Translations under genes and position numbers: made by a program
Source: Watersipora subatra
Taxonomy: Eukaryota; Bryozoa; Gymnolaemata; Cheilostomatida; Watersiporidae
Direction of reading: 5' to 3'
Length of the DNA: 64,000 nucleotides
Assembly (NCBI RefSeq): GCF_963576615.1
Contig: NC_088717.1
Location: 37,080,802-37,144,801, forward strand
Shown: in pieces, positions 37,201 through 52,200 of the stretch
How positions within the stretch are numbered: position 1 is the stretch's first letter
Layout of the letters: each line of letters opens with the position of its first letter
The notes under the pieces: model-generated
The model's input: the letters and a program-made list of their open reading frames with translations, nothing else
Database searches by the model: none
What the model was told of the DNA's origin: nothing

Positions 37201-40200
37201 TTGGTATCAACTATTGTGTTCAAGTTGAAGCATTGTGTCTCTATTCTGTTGGTCTCTTTACCATTATAGACGTGATAGTCACACTTTTGTTTTATCTGAG
37301 CATTTTATCGATTTTATTCTTGAAACATCCTGGCAATCAGACCACCTCAAACATCAAAACCAGCCGCAGATAATAGAAAAGTACTGATACTTTCTGATAA
37401 AATCTACTTAAATTTCATGCAAATTCACATTAAACAAGCTGTTCATGATGCCTTGTTTTAGATTAAACAAGCTGTTCATGATGCCTTGTTTTAGATTAAA
37501 ACTTATTAGCTACACAAAATAGACTATATCGCCTTACCATGTTGGGGAACTTGTCAGAAGGGGCTTTCAATACTGATTTGATTGTTCCACTTTTCTTAGA
37601 TGAGCCTGAATCGCTCAGCATCTGTTCTAAGCTGGAACTGTTGGGAAATGGCTTTGTCTTTTCATTTTCCTCACTGTGTTTTTGTCGAAGTTGATTATTG
37701 TTGTTGTCATAAGCTTTTTTCATCCGTCTCAATTCCAATCTCGGAGTTCCTAATGAAATTGAGTATTCGCTTGGATTTTGTGATTGAGAATCCTGCTGAT
37801 CAAAGAGATTTTTGTTGTTTTGATGTTTTCGTGACGAAAATCTCAGAGAATTAATTTCTTTCTGTGTAACTGGCATATACTGTTCGTTATTGGAGGATGG
37901 AAACACTTTCTTGTTATGTCTATAATTATTTTGCATTGGAAACTTGCGCAGCCGTTCGTGGTTGTCTGAGGGTTCGATTTCGGCATAGATAATGGGACTA
38001 GGACTTCTTGATCTCATTCTTGTGCTTGGGCGCTCTGATGCTCTGCTGTTTCTTTTTAATGTGTCTGGTTTGATTTCTGTGTAAACTATACCATCATCAA
38101 CTGGCCTATCTACTATGATATGTTGTCGGCTCAGAGTTCCTAAATGCTTTTCAGGTTGTGTCGATGGTATGTGGTTTTTTAATGGTTTAGTTTTTTCTAC
38201 TGTTTGTTTTGGTGTTGACCTCTTAAGCTGGAGAGGAGGTTTGCTAGTTGCATTTCTTTGGATGGTGTTTAAGACTGGAATTTTAGGGTAGCTGGTCTCA
38301 ACGGATGGTTTATACAACAATGTAGGCTTTTGTGCTGAAATTGTAAAAAATTCTGTTTCGTTATCATATTGTGATCCTGGTTTCTCCTCTACGTTTGGAC
38401 ATTTGGGAGCTCCTTGTGTTCTTTTTGTTTTGGCTGTTTCTGCCGCAGTTGCCGTACCATATCCTTGTTCTTCTGTATCACTAGAGTAAAAGAATGGATG
38501 ATGAAATGGATTGGCGCTATGGCGTTTGACTAAACTTGGCTTTTCTCTGCTTTGTATCTCTGTGATAGGCATAACAGGTATAATAGACATTTGTTTAGCT
38601 AGAGATCTGTTGTTAGCGCTATTGCGAAGAACTGGTTGCCGAGATTGAAGATGGTCTACCGAGTGTGTGGTTCTGGGATGGCTGAAAGATCTCTCTATTC
38701 TAACATTCTCATATGTTGGAGAATCATGTCCCGCTAAACTTCCTGTACTTTCCCAAGTTTTTAGGTTCGTCAAAGCGAGTTGACCTCTGGGTGCTGTACT
38801 CTGTTGTTGCAATGCTAAGTTCTTCCTAGGCTGTAGTGTAATCTTCGATGAATAGTTTTGATTGCTTTGATTTTCTAAAACTTCAGGATGTCTCATCAAT
38901 CTCAGTCTGCAAATAGTATACTCTGTACTAGTGACTGTTTGGAAGGTTAAATTTCATGTACTGAATTTGCTGAGAAATGTGCAGACAATAAATGCATTGG
39001 CGTAATCACAAGTAAATTTCACATTTTACGTTGAAAAGTGTTAATAAACTCAGTTATGTAGAAAAACTGCTGACGCCATTATACGAATCTGAGTCCTTGT
39101 TTTACCATCACCAAATGTCAGGCCATTCGGGTCTTTTTGAAACAGTTGCCATTCTGAAAATCTCTGGTGATTGGTTGAAGCATTTAGGGGACTAGACTTG
39201 CATACACATGTCACCAGTTAGCTTGTTTAGACTGAAGATGCTTTCCCTTTGGTAGCAAAATGGTTATGCGCATTTTATCAAGTTACAGAAAGGCTAATGT
39301 TTTAGATGCCCTGAATTGTGTTTCCTTTTCGTAAAAGACTGCTTTATGATATAGCGTTAATAGATTCTTTCATATCACCATAGTTCAATAGAACATAGGG
39401 GCTTCATCAGCTATTATGTAACAAATCAGAGGTTATGCAGCATTTTAGGGCTGCTTGTATAGGGAATCTCAAATCTATGTACAGTCTTTACGTAGATGTT
39501 GCCTCTGTTTTATGAGCATTCTCCTAATGTTCGTGCGAATAATCTAATCAAGCGATTGACTGTTTTACAATCGGTTCATCTTTTGTCGAGTAACTAAAAT
39601 AATGTATGAGTATAATTATTTTTTACTGATACAAAATCACTACTCTCGGTCTCACTCATCTCACTCTCGATCTAAAATTCATATTCTGTGATTTGATTAT
39701 TTGTGATCTTTAGACGAAAATCATCTGCAAAGATGAATCTCTAAACAACCTTAATCTTTTTTCCATAATTTAGTAAAAATGAATTCTCAGCTATAAATTT
39801 AGTAAAAATGACTTCTCAGCTATAAATTTAGTAAAAATGACTTCTCAGCTATAAATTTAGTAAAAATGACTTTTCAGCTATAAATTTAGTAAAAATGACT
39901 TCTCAGCTATAAATTTAGTAAAAATGACTTTTCAGCTATAAATTTAGTCAAAATGACTTTTCAGCTATAAATTTAGTCAAAATGACTTCTCAGCTATAAA
40001 TTTAGTAAAATGACTTCTCAGCTATAAATTTAGTAAAAATGACTTCTCAGCTATAAATTTAGTAAAAATGACTTTTCAGCTATAAATTTAGTCAAAATGA
40101 CTTTTCAGCTATAAATTTAGTCAAAATGACTTCTCAGCTAGAAATCTAGTAAAAATGACTTGTCAGCTAGAAATTTTAAGTGTAATTGTTGTACGACATG

Positions 40201-43200
40201 AAAAATCAGCATAATGTGCATTGTCTTGCTGCTGGATTTGGTACAGCTAGTGGTTAAAGTGAAGAGATTATCTAAGTTGACAGGACTCAAATATTTATCA
40301 GTAATTTGCAAGCAGGTAACCATACATTATTTTAATCAATTCTATCAGTAACTGTACCGTTTTGATAGGATAGAGCTAATGCTTAATAAGATGTTTGTAA
40401 TAGTCTTTTTTCCTAGAGAGGGGATAGATTGTTACGTACCAAACTCCTTATACCAAAGTTAATTTTATATTTAGATAACTATAATACTAGCAATGGATAC
40501 TTGAATGTTAATAATATTATTCATAAAAAGCCTCCCACTGCTTATGAGTGATATTTGACCTCATGAATTGACCTACATAGTTTGTAATGTATCTGTGTCA
40601 ACTATAGTCAGAGTGAACTCTAGTGCAATCGATGCTCATGACAATGGTTACATTGACTCTAGCTACCTACAGCTCACATATTAGTGTTCGTCAAGCTTGT
40701 CAACAAGAAAATTATTTTGATTTTTTTTCAATTCAACTAGCATTTTCTGGTAAATCTTTTGTTGTATCTCTAAATATTCGCTATTTTATATTTTTTGAAC
40801 GAAAATAGTCCAACAAATATAAAAAAACTACAGAATTAGGATATGTATTTTATTATCCGCGTATTTGAAATGCCAATGTTTGTCGGCACAATTTTCACCT
40901 GCTACACTTGTCAACTTGTCTGTGTTAATCTTTCATCGCTAATCAACATCTCCAACCGTTCGCCCTCTGTGGATCACTTTCAACCAATTACAACAGGATT
41001 TCTTTAACAAAATTCTCAATCTCATGCAGCAATATATGGATAAATAAGAATTCTCTGAAGTTTGAGCACAATTTTGTATATACCAGGAATAGTTTCAACA
41101 AAATATACAAATTATACGAACCTCCTCGTCTGCTGTCCAGTTCCAGAATGCACTAGCATATTTGGTTTATTGGCGTTTGCAAATGACGCTATTGACTGAC
41201 TGTCATCGTAATGATTTGTCTCGCCTCCTTGATTCACATGGTGACCTCTTGACGGTTGCTCATGTCTCACTGGGATCTCTTGTATCCATCGGTAGCTATG
41301 GTAACCATGTGTCATGGCTATGCAATCTCATTTATCAGTCACTCGTAATGTTGCCAACTTCTCTGAACAAACAATCATATAATACAAAGATATATTCTAG
41401 TTTATGCAGGTTTCTTTATGCATATCTGACATCATCTTGCTGTTTTTTGGCATAGGATGAGTCATACTTGTGTGGAATGTTGTTTGTTGAATACGGCGGT
41501 GTTTATTAGGAAATTTCCTCCTAAGCATTGTTTTGTATAGGCCTATAGGTAGATTTACAAGAAAATGTTGTTGTCTCTTTCTGTTACAGTCTATATAGAT
41601 GTATATACTGTAGGTATATGCTGTTGTGGTAAATAATAATCCAAAGGATAATTAATTTATGGTAATAAAGAATGCTCAACGTCAAGTTTATAAATATTTT
41701 TAAAGAATAGTTTGTACTTGACTGGAAACTAATAGCAAAGGATTCTTTTAAACACATGCGCCCCTCACATGCGCCCCTCACATGCGCCCCTCACATCCGC
41801 CCCTCACATCCGCCCTCACATGCGCCCCTCACATCCGCCCCTCACATCCGCCCCTCACATGCGCCCCTCACATCCGCCCCTCACATCCGCCCCTCACATT
41901 CGCCCCTCACATCCGCCCCTCACACACCTAATATAGCGAGACAGCACAATTTATTAAAGCATTTTTACAAATATAGTTTTGCCAAAGAGTTAAAAAATTT
42001 GGGTAATGTGTTGAAATAGCCTTTTTTTCTATTTGGGTAGTGTAATCACTCGTTCTGTCCTGTCGTCATCATGTCTTCATCGATCTGTTAATACATTAAT
42101 GGCACTCACTAACAAGTCATTGTCTCTTTGACCTTGCTGCTCGTGTTAAACCATGAAGCAGACCGTATGCTGAGTAACAGTTATTTAATTTTATTACTAA
42201 TTAATTACCCTTACTAATTTAATTTTATTATTTAATTAGTTATCTTTTATTTTAGCAGTTATTTTCAATTCTACAAAAGTATTTTTCGAGACAAGCAGAA
42301 AATCTAGAACTAAAAGACATATGATATTATGGGACCTATTTCAAGGCACGCGCCATGTAAAACAGCTGTCAAGAGAATATGATAAAAATTGTGTGGCATA
42401 AAGAAGAGTGAAGGTTGTGAACCATGACAGACATTTTCTGGACTGTAATTGTTACGTTACACACATCAGAGAGAACGCATTTACCAGAACGAGTATTACG
42501 TTATATACACTAGAGAGAAGGCATTTACTGGAACGAGTATTACGTTTCCTACACTAGAGAGAATGCATTTACTCGAATAAGTATTACGTTACACAAACTA
42601 GGGAAAAGGCATTTACTAGAATGAGTATTACTACGTTATATACACTACAAAGAAGGCATTTGCTGGAATAAGTGGTATGTTATATAGACTAGAGAGAAGG
42701 CATTTACTAGAACGAGTGTTATGTTACGCACACCAGACATGATTCAGATGATACATAGATAGATCATATTTGGGAATCATCTGATAGATAAATCTAGAAA
42801 ATTAATGAAGTGTTTACATTTTGCAACAGGCTCTGAGGTTTCCCAAGAGTTGTACTCTAGGTCATTAATCTTGGTAACTGCTTTTTTATCGTTTAGTAAT
42901 GAAATAACGGAGCACCATTTTATGATAAACTGCACTGATAAAAGACTCATTCTTATAATATTAATATGTTTTTGAGGTTTTTATTCAAGTATATAAAAAA
43001 TAGAAGTATAAAAGTATCAACAACTTTAAGACGTCAAAAGAGCAAAAGTATGACTACTAAAAAATAAGCAATTACTGGGATGAGAAGGTAACTAAAAGAT
43101 TTTCACATGCACATTTACTAAATTGTTATCAATATTTCAGTTTTATAACGTTTCGGTCTGAGCGTAAACATCTGTTGTTGTTTGAGAGATTTAAATGTCT

Positions 43201-46200
43201 TTATTACTTTGTGTGAAGTATTTGAGGCTGAAACAGTAGATTGTCAAAGCCCGGTGAAAGATCTATTATTATCTTAACAAAGTGTAATAAAATACATTTA
43301 GTGTATAGATACTCTGCTGATATTCTAATTTATACAATTCCTGATTTATATTTGTTATTACAAGTATCTTTTACCAATCTCTGAAGATACGCACAGTACT
43401 CAGGGTATAACAGAGCTGAATTACTCTTGACCATAGGGCTCCAATAAACTGAAGTTTCAATGCTATAAATGAGCATACAATGGTATATGGTATATGCTTA
43501 CATGTAACTCTCAATTGCGCTAAGACACAAATGATAGAAGTAGAGTCTCTGAATGTGTTGTATGCGCTAAAGCCAAGGAGAATCAATCGCAGAGTAAAAA
43601 TCTATCTTAGCTTTTAAAAGCATTTATCGTCATTGCTGCTTGGTTCAGCTGTCACTCTCTGCTTTTTGTCAATTGTGCCTTATTTTGTCTAATAGACACC
43701 CCTTTGCGTCTAAGAAAAGCCCTCACTAATTTTAATATCTGCTACGTGTAAATGAGTTGTAGTTGACAGCTGACATGGATTGTAGGTGGAATTGGATGAG
43801 TATGTGAAGATGGGAGAGGACCTATTTAAGGTGGACCCGAGGCCGCTGCCTATAGAGGAAAAACTCAAGCACTCCAGAACCCTCAATTATAATGTAGGTC
43901 TATGCAAATTGTTGTCGAGAGGGCTGGTCACACAGCAACTCAACCAGTCTGCGTATTTCAACAGCAGCAACCAGTTTGTAGGAATGATGAGGATAAACAA
44001 TGATAAGGAGAACACAAAGTGATAACTCCATTCGCTATTAATAAACAATTCAATCAAACTCACTAAAATGTATCATGATATCGCAAATTTCACGTCCTTG
44101 ATTGTTTTCGTTTAATTTAGGAGAGTTCAATTTTAGCCGTTCAACATAAGTATTTAAATAACTCGGTTGCAACAAAATCATGTGACAATTTCATTGACTA
44201 GCACTAAATTTCGTAATCAAATGAAAGCTCTGATTGCTCCTTGCTAAACCTAATTAAGCATGACTAAAGCCTTTCTGTTGCTAACTTAAGGACTTTTATA
44301 TGTTGCCTGTTTTTTTAACCGAAACTTCTGACCTTCATAGCTCTGCTTCAGTTATCCTGTGGCCCTTTTTAAATGTTAACAGATTGAACAAAATATTATT
44401 TCATTAACAGCGGATAACATTACAGATGGGTTTTAATAATAATTTTTACCAAATATGAGGTTTTATCGACATTTTTAGGTTGTACAAATGGAAAGGAAGA
44501 TTTGTGGTCTTTTGCAAAATATCAACTGGAAACGGCTGCAGCATTATTTATATATAATGGGCAATATTATATTAATATTGCCCATTTTTTAAGATAGATC
44601 ATCTAAAAATGGTCCGTTGAAAATCCGTATTTGTGAAAGCAACAGATGCATTGATAGGTATTAAACAGATGACTTCGAAAAATGACTAATTTTTATGAAC
44701 AATCTTTTGAATTTTCAATTTTTGTAAAGGAAGAATTTTTCATTTGCGAGCTCCAAAGATGATATGCACAAGTCGATTGGTGTTATTATTTAACCACTGC
44801 TTGAAAACCAACACCAATCATGTATTCAAATAGTGGCCAACAGAAATGCTTTTATCTCATGTTCATGAATTGACTAATCGTCAGCATTTGCATCGTAATT
44901 CACATGTCTATGTTTTGTCGATGAAATTTCCTCTTTATGTCAAAGCTTGGAGCTTGCATCTTGAATATTTTTGTTCTTTCAGCATGAAAATCGTTGCTGG
45001 AAAGTGAAATATTGTGTTTATATTGTTACTAGCTGTGCTACCCGGCGTTGCCAGGGTAATAAAAAAGTCTGGACAGAAAATTTATTTGTATTTAACATAT
45101 TACAAAATTTACAATTCTAACTTTCAAACTACATATAATGAGAAAAGTGTTTTGTGTAGTTTAAATAAATTAAGAGAAAAAATGAAAACAACTGTAAAGG
45201 TTTTAAAACTTTGTCAAACAACTGTAACTTTCAAGCTGTTAGTCTGGCACATTGCCAATGGCAAATTGCAGTAAGCTGCTAGGCTTCTAATGACGGTACT
45301 CCATGACATTGCGTCAGCATTGTTGTCCAGCTGCAGTTATTCTAATAATAGCTATAGCCGGAATGCAGACAGACATGCGACATACATACGGACATACTTT
45401 GAGAAATATATATATAGATAAAGGATAAATAGATAAATTGATGTAATTTTAAAATGTTGTCAGTTAACCTTGAGACATTCATGTTTGAAAAGAAGCTTCT
45501 GACACTCGAATCACCAAAAAAGCTTGCATCTTGAATATCTATAGGCTTCATTGTTTTACATTTAAGTTTAAAGGCACTTTCAATCATGGTTAGAAACGGT
45601 GTTCAACGTGAACCAGGCGGAACTCTTAGGGCAAACAATTCAGTGCGATCTTGAGTTACAATGACCCTGTTATACGATTTTTTTGCTCTCCCCGATGTAG
45701 AGCACTACGATTTTTTGCCCTCCATACGAAGTATTTTTCGCCAAAGGATATCACCAAAAATTGCTCTCGAAATTCAAATTTGGCAGTCGGTGTGCTGGTT
45801 ACGTCGGAATAACAGATATGCCGATATGCTATTTGCCGAAACCTCTCTAACAATGTATGAAATGTATACAATACTTAATCTCCCTCAGTTCGGCGTTATT
45901 CGTCATTGTGAAAACAAAACCGGAAACAGGTGATAAAATGTTAGCGATGAAAAAGTTGAAGTTCAGTAAAATATTTAAAATACGTACTAGAGCTTAGTCT
46001 CAAGTATGTTTTTAGTAGGCTGAATAAATTTAAGTTAAATTTAATGCTTATGATTCTTACGTCTGGTTCAAAGGTAAGAACTCCTCACAGTTTGTACTTC
46101 ATGTTGTATATCGTAAAGTTAGATTTTATTGCAGATCATAACTACTAAATTCACTAAAGTTACTGTTGCAGGTTAAAGTATTATTTTGTTACTAAATTTT

Positions 46201-49200
46201 AATATACACAATACGTATATCAAATTTTGATGGTTTTTACCAGAGGGTGTTTGCATTAGGTATTTACTATGGGTATCTATACAAAATTTTCACCGTACGA
46301 TGCCAACACTGGAACAAATTAATGGCGAGTGTCTACCGTATGTTAAAACTAGTGTGATTACCATCAACAACATGCGCTCAACACACAACGCTTGCATCGG
46401 AGCAAAATGCTGCCTGCGTACTCAACTATTTTTAATCCAGACATTTATAGTGCAACGTCATCAGTCTATGGCTGCCCTAAGAGCTAATCACTTGTGTCCA
46501 CCCTAGTGAAAATAGTTTTGTAGCGTAGCAGGATGTTTATCAAGGAATTACTCCGTAGATCTGGGGTTCTTAACCAGTGGGAAATTAGAAGTGGGAAATT
46601 CTCAAGCTTCAGATTGAGAATATCGATTACGCGCATTGCTAGGATATAGCTGTTGTACTGTATTTTCACCGCATACATGGTGCAGATACATGCTTTTATT
46701 TTGGGTACAACTGTATTAATACAGAAACCAAGCCTGGTGATGTATCAAGCAGCTTATTGGATGTTTAGTTTACATTGCATCAGCTATGCATCACTACCAT
46801 ACTACTGAGGCATCACTCAAGCATACACCAAACATACCAGAGCTAGTAAAAAATAAACAGCAGCAGAGGGCCCACTAAGCGATCATGACTGCTAACTTTG
46901 TACTGTGCTGTTTTTATTATAATTAAATTACTCTATTGTTGTGTTTATCTTGAACTTTATTTTTCCATAAATAAAAAGTATATCATGACAAACTATCCAT
47001 AAAATATGATTTCTATCACAGTTCAATTAATAATTGATTTATTTTGACTGTATGGCAAAATGCTATCTGAAAAGCCTCCTCCTGCAATCTGAGAGAGGCA
47101 AAAATACCACAATTTTCGACTGCTAGAGAGGGGGAAATCTCGATGTGTGATTTGCCAATGTGGAAAATACACTGAAAAAGGTTAAGAACCACTGCCGTAG
47201 ATGGTAGCTTAAGACCACCCCGCTATTTAACCTCTCATCGTCTCATTTCTCGTTACGCTTGACTCAAACATATATTTGCTTACAAGTTCGTGAAAATCTA
47301 TTTTGACTTGCCCAATCTTGTGAAGAAAGCAATTGTAGACTCCTAGAATAGGGTTTACTATGGTGTAAAAAACACACTCAACGAGCCCCATACCAAAGTT
47401 TTGGTTTCAATTAATTGTGGGAATATCAGATGTGTTGTATAGTCCAGACAACCGATCTAACTATGACTTCAGTATGTTTGCTAAAGTCACTGTGAGAGTA
47501 TCTAGCCACCTTAAAGGTTGACTTGCCACAAAGTTCATATTACAGCTATTTGGTATCAAAAGATCCACCATGTCTTCCTCTGCTGTGTTGTAGGTTCAAA
47601 ATATGTGGAAATGTGATTACAAGCTCTTAAAAGCTAAAAACGAACAGTTAATCCGCAGCCATCACCAAATCGCCGTAGGTTGGCATCCCTCTCCAAAACA
47701 GGTCAAATGAGACGTAGTTGAACACGTTGTGATTTCGTTTACACTTTCATGCAACCTCATTCGTGAAATTTTTTCGCAAATATATTTCATAAACCATGGC
47801 TTTTCATCATTTCATCATCATTGTAATGTTGTCACTTTGAGCACTGATATCTCAAAACCTAGTAAAACAATTACTTCAATTTTTTAACCGTAGCTCGAAC
47901 GAGTGCATATCATCCTCTGATAAACAAGAGGAGCCTGTTGATCGCCTGTGATAGTCGAAAAATGCTGCAGAATATGTTCGCGCCATTTGGCAGGAAGTAT
48001 GAGTCACATGATCAGATTACGACTAGACGATTAGACCAAGCTGAAACTGTAACGTAGCGAGCATTTATATTTGATTAAGGCTTTCCTCTAGAACCTGAAG
48101 TGTTTGTCATAAACTAGTGCTAGGAGACATTTTATATTGAGCCTTTAATTGGCCTTTCATTTCACGTAATAACATCCCCTGTCAAAACAATAACCATGTC
48201 GAGTTGAGTAGGTCATCGAAATAAAGGGATTCCAACCTACGGCGTTTTTGTGTTGGCTGCGATTAACTGTTCGTTTTTGAGCTTTTAAGAGCTTATAATC
48301 ATATTTCCACATATTTTGCACTTACAACACAGCAGAGTAAGACATGGTGAACGTTTTGATATCAAATAACTATAATGTGAATTTTGTTGCAAGTCAACCT
48401 TTAATGTATCATTATTGACTCTCTGCCTCCATGTCTATGAATTAGAAGTATTATTATATATTAATTAAAATTATGTAATATCAACCTTTCAGCTTCATAA
48501 TTTTGATGATCTGTAAAAGACCTGAAGCTAAGATGTCTTGGCAGAAGATTAGAAGTTAGTTTAGCATGCTTGTAAAAAGCGAATACTTCCTTAATTAGGC
48601 AATAAAGTTGTGTGAGTTGTAAGAATGAAAGACAAGCTGGTTTGAAGATAACTGCGAGACTAGGATACTAAATTTTTATGACGGAATAATAATAATGTAG
48701 AGGCAACGTATATAGCGATTATTTGAGAATGGGTAAGAGTTGTCTCCTCACCAGTAAATGTCTCTTCACTCCACTCACCGTCACAGGGATGTTCACTCTG
48801 CTTGTCCCTATTCTACAGTACTGCTGTTATCAGCTGTTCACAGACACACTCCACTCACACCCCTGTCTATATACTATCTACTCATATGAGCTCCCCTCTG
48901 GCTGCCCTTATAATCTATGATGTAACGCATGCCTAGTAATCACAGACTAATTACAAATGGATGTTATTTATACCGAGTCGCTGGTAATTAGCCATTTAGT
49001 AAGTCTATCATTACTAGCGCTTCTGCAGCGCATCTCAGATTTGCAATGAGGTTTCCATGGTTACGCTAGATTGCTATTGCCTTTAGCTTGGCTCGTGTGA
49101 GTGTCACGGCACTCGAGGTAGATACTTGCAGGCTAAGAGCTCAAGATTGTTTCACCTAACAACTATTCCCTTCTGTAAATTGTATTCTCACCCTTTTTAT

Positions 49201-52200
49201 TAGCGATTAAGTTTTGTTGCGTAGACCAGGCCCCTCTGGAAAGCTTCAATGATGCATGAAAAATGTCATCTTCAAGTGCCAAGCTGGAGGTTGATGTTCA
49301 TAAAAAATATTCTAACGAATGTTTCATCATGGAGTTTCTTTTGCATTCAATATGCTTACAAGGGTCTGTGGATGAATACATGCATTGTGTTTGCGATTCA
49401 ATTTCATGCTCCTCCGAATCGTAGCCTCGCGGTAGTTTTTGAGATTCTTATTGGCAATAGGTAAATGTTTGGTCCTCGTTGCATAATTAAAAATTGTCGC
49501 CTGCAATCTTTGTAAATAATTCGCATAGTACTTGAAGGCTACATATATAAGTACTTGTATATATATGTCATTGCATTTCGTTATTTTAATAACTAAATGC
49601 TTGACATATACTACTAATGTGTATAGTGAATGCTAAAAGTGTTGTGTTATTATTTATCTATAGCTTTTTCTCACATAGATAGAATGATTACTATGTATAT
49701 TGCTCATGTCACTAAACTTGAAGTTTAGAGATGTTAGACCTATACAATTGCTTATCAGGCATAGATATCTCTCTTGGTGTACAACATATGAGTACTCATA
49801 GGGAATCCAATAGCACTCTCAATCATCTCACACCATTCTAGTTTCAGAACTAATAATATTAATACTAGTAATAGTCTACAGGTCTCTTTACTTCTAAACA
49901 ACCAGTTGACCTCCAGTTGACCTCCAACTACTTGAAGCTTTCTAGAGAGGCTACTTAAATTGGTAATGCTTTATTCAAATTTATTTAGTATCACTGGTCA
50001 AAGGTGTACAATCATTGAGAAATGCTCGGTGTAACACTTACTATCTATATGCTAGGAGATATTTTTTCAGACCTCAAACTGCAGTTATGCTTGCAAATTG
50101 ACTAATGCTCGTGAGGTGATTGAAGTTTAATGGACATCATAGGAGATCGACAAGCTCATCTAGAGATAAAACATCTAATGAAAAACCTCTATTTAAGCGC
50201 CACTTTGACATTTTTGATCTTTACTAACTTATAATAGAAAGTGACCAGCAGAAAAGTGTTCACAAAATCATACTAATATGAGTCAGTTCCATCAATAACA
50301 ATTGATTTTTTCCTTGTCTACACTCTGATTCAAAGTCACTAAAGTCTAAATCCTATCTGTTGTTTTTAGATTCATTCATATTCACTTTAAAACATTTTGA
50401 TGAATGACGAGAAAACTCTTCAGGATACACAAAGGTGGAAATAGCACTTGCGGTTGAAGCTCAAAAAATGCCGTGCCGACTATTCTAATTTAAACAATCT
50501 ACACACTGTAGTCATTCTTATTTCGTTTTGACCAGTTTTCAATGCGCCGTGATTGTCTGTGGCGTAAAAATGCTTATCCTTTTTAACAAAGGGTCAGCGT
50601 TAATCCACAACACGCAAATATCCCACTGAAACACTTATCGCATGGTAACTCGGGGGCGGGCAACTCTAAATCCACATCATCCATATCATGGAAGCGTAGT
50701 AATGCGCAATATTTAACACACGTTTTCCAGCCTGCTGTATTTTGGTCAATTTTTGGCAAAATATGTAGTGAGACTCGGGTTGCTATTATGCGCTTGTAAC
50801 ATAAATCGTGCTATGCTGTCATCGCTCCATGTTTTCGTTTTCAACCAATCAAGAGGAAATATTAACAGGCAATTAGGTGTGCAATAATAATAGATGTCTA
50901 CCTGATTCACACATGAAACATAGATTGTATCTGTAATGAAGTTGGCTGATAACTGGCTTCATTTCAGCACACCTAGACATGTTAGAGTGATACAAACACT
51001 TACGTATATTAATATCACACATGCCTTCACGCCTCGTGGCTGTGCTCTTATTGCCATGTGATAAAATAATTTTTTCTCGAAAGTTTCAAGTCTTGAGAAA
51101 TTGAGACAAGTATTTAACACGAAACCATAGTTGGTGTATGTCGCTAAATGCGTCATAGAGTTGTTGGTTTTGGAGATAATCGCAGTGTAGTCAAGAACTT
51201 TCTAGACAAATGAAACCTCGGAACTTTTTTTGGTGTTTCGATTAGAGGTATTTGATTTTATGACTTTCAGTTGAAAATTGTGCAGCATGATGCTATTCAC
51301 ATCTATTTGCACCTAATCTTTTCATTGTTGAGCCTTTTTGAATGGTTTGTGTAGACTAAAAGTGCAGTACCTTGTCATCGAAATTTAGTGGAATGTTACT
51401 CGAAAGCCCATGGCACCATGGAAATACAACTCCTTAAGAGTCTTTAGGTTTGACATAAGGGATTTTGGTTATCTCATTCCCCATTGATACCATTAACAAA
51501 TTTTTCAGTTACATGCAAAAACGTTTTCAAGCAGAGATGGTTTTCAATGAAGTTTATATGAAGCTTGAGAATGCAGGTTATTAAAATCTTACGACTGGCT
51601 TTTCATTTCCCAGTGTACATCCAGAAGCACTTCAGATAGTAAAAAATGATTTTAAATGACATAAAAGTCCTATTGTGATCCACTTACTCTTAAATTTATG
51701 TTTCAGTATGACGCGACCTTGAAAAACAGAGACCCTGACTATCTCACGGGTCTACTGCTAGAGGTCATACCTAAGTACTCCTGCCTCATCTTCTGCTCAA
51801 GCAAGAGGAACTGTGAATCAGTTGCACAGCTCGTCTGCACGTTCATGCCTCGGTAAGTACATACACAGCTGCTGGAAATTATGTCTATGCTGTATTCTCT
51901 TTGCAAGGGTAGCAACGGTTGAAATGGGTAAATATTTAAAGGTAGCAGTCGATAAACGTAATCATAAAAAACGGTTATAAATAGTAGCCTTTTATATAAG
52001 GCTGTACGTGTAAAGGTTAATGATGGAAGTGTGTGGATGCCTTGCCCTCTATCTACATGTACGTGGTATTTCTAGGCTTAGTGAACATTCCGTGCTGTCA
52101 TAAATAATTTTGTTAAATTGGTTTCTGTGCAATTCCCAATATTTATTTGGATAAAGGCTATTCTAATGTTGTTATTTATCTGGATCACATAAGATAGGAT

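Noticed and set aside
43371..43586. Minus-strand frame that could be an upstream exon of the nested gene with a membrane segment
   Set aside because: Hydrophobicity is weak and scattered, and splice sites do not give a clear in-phase join to 41315.
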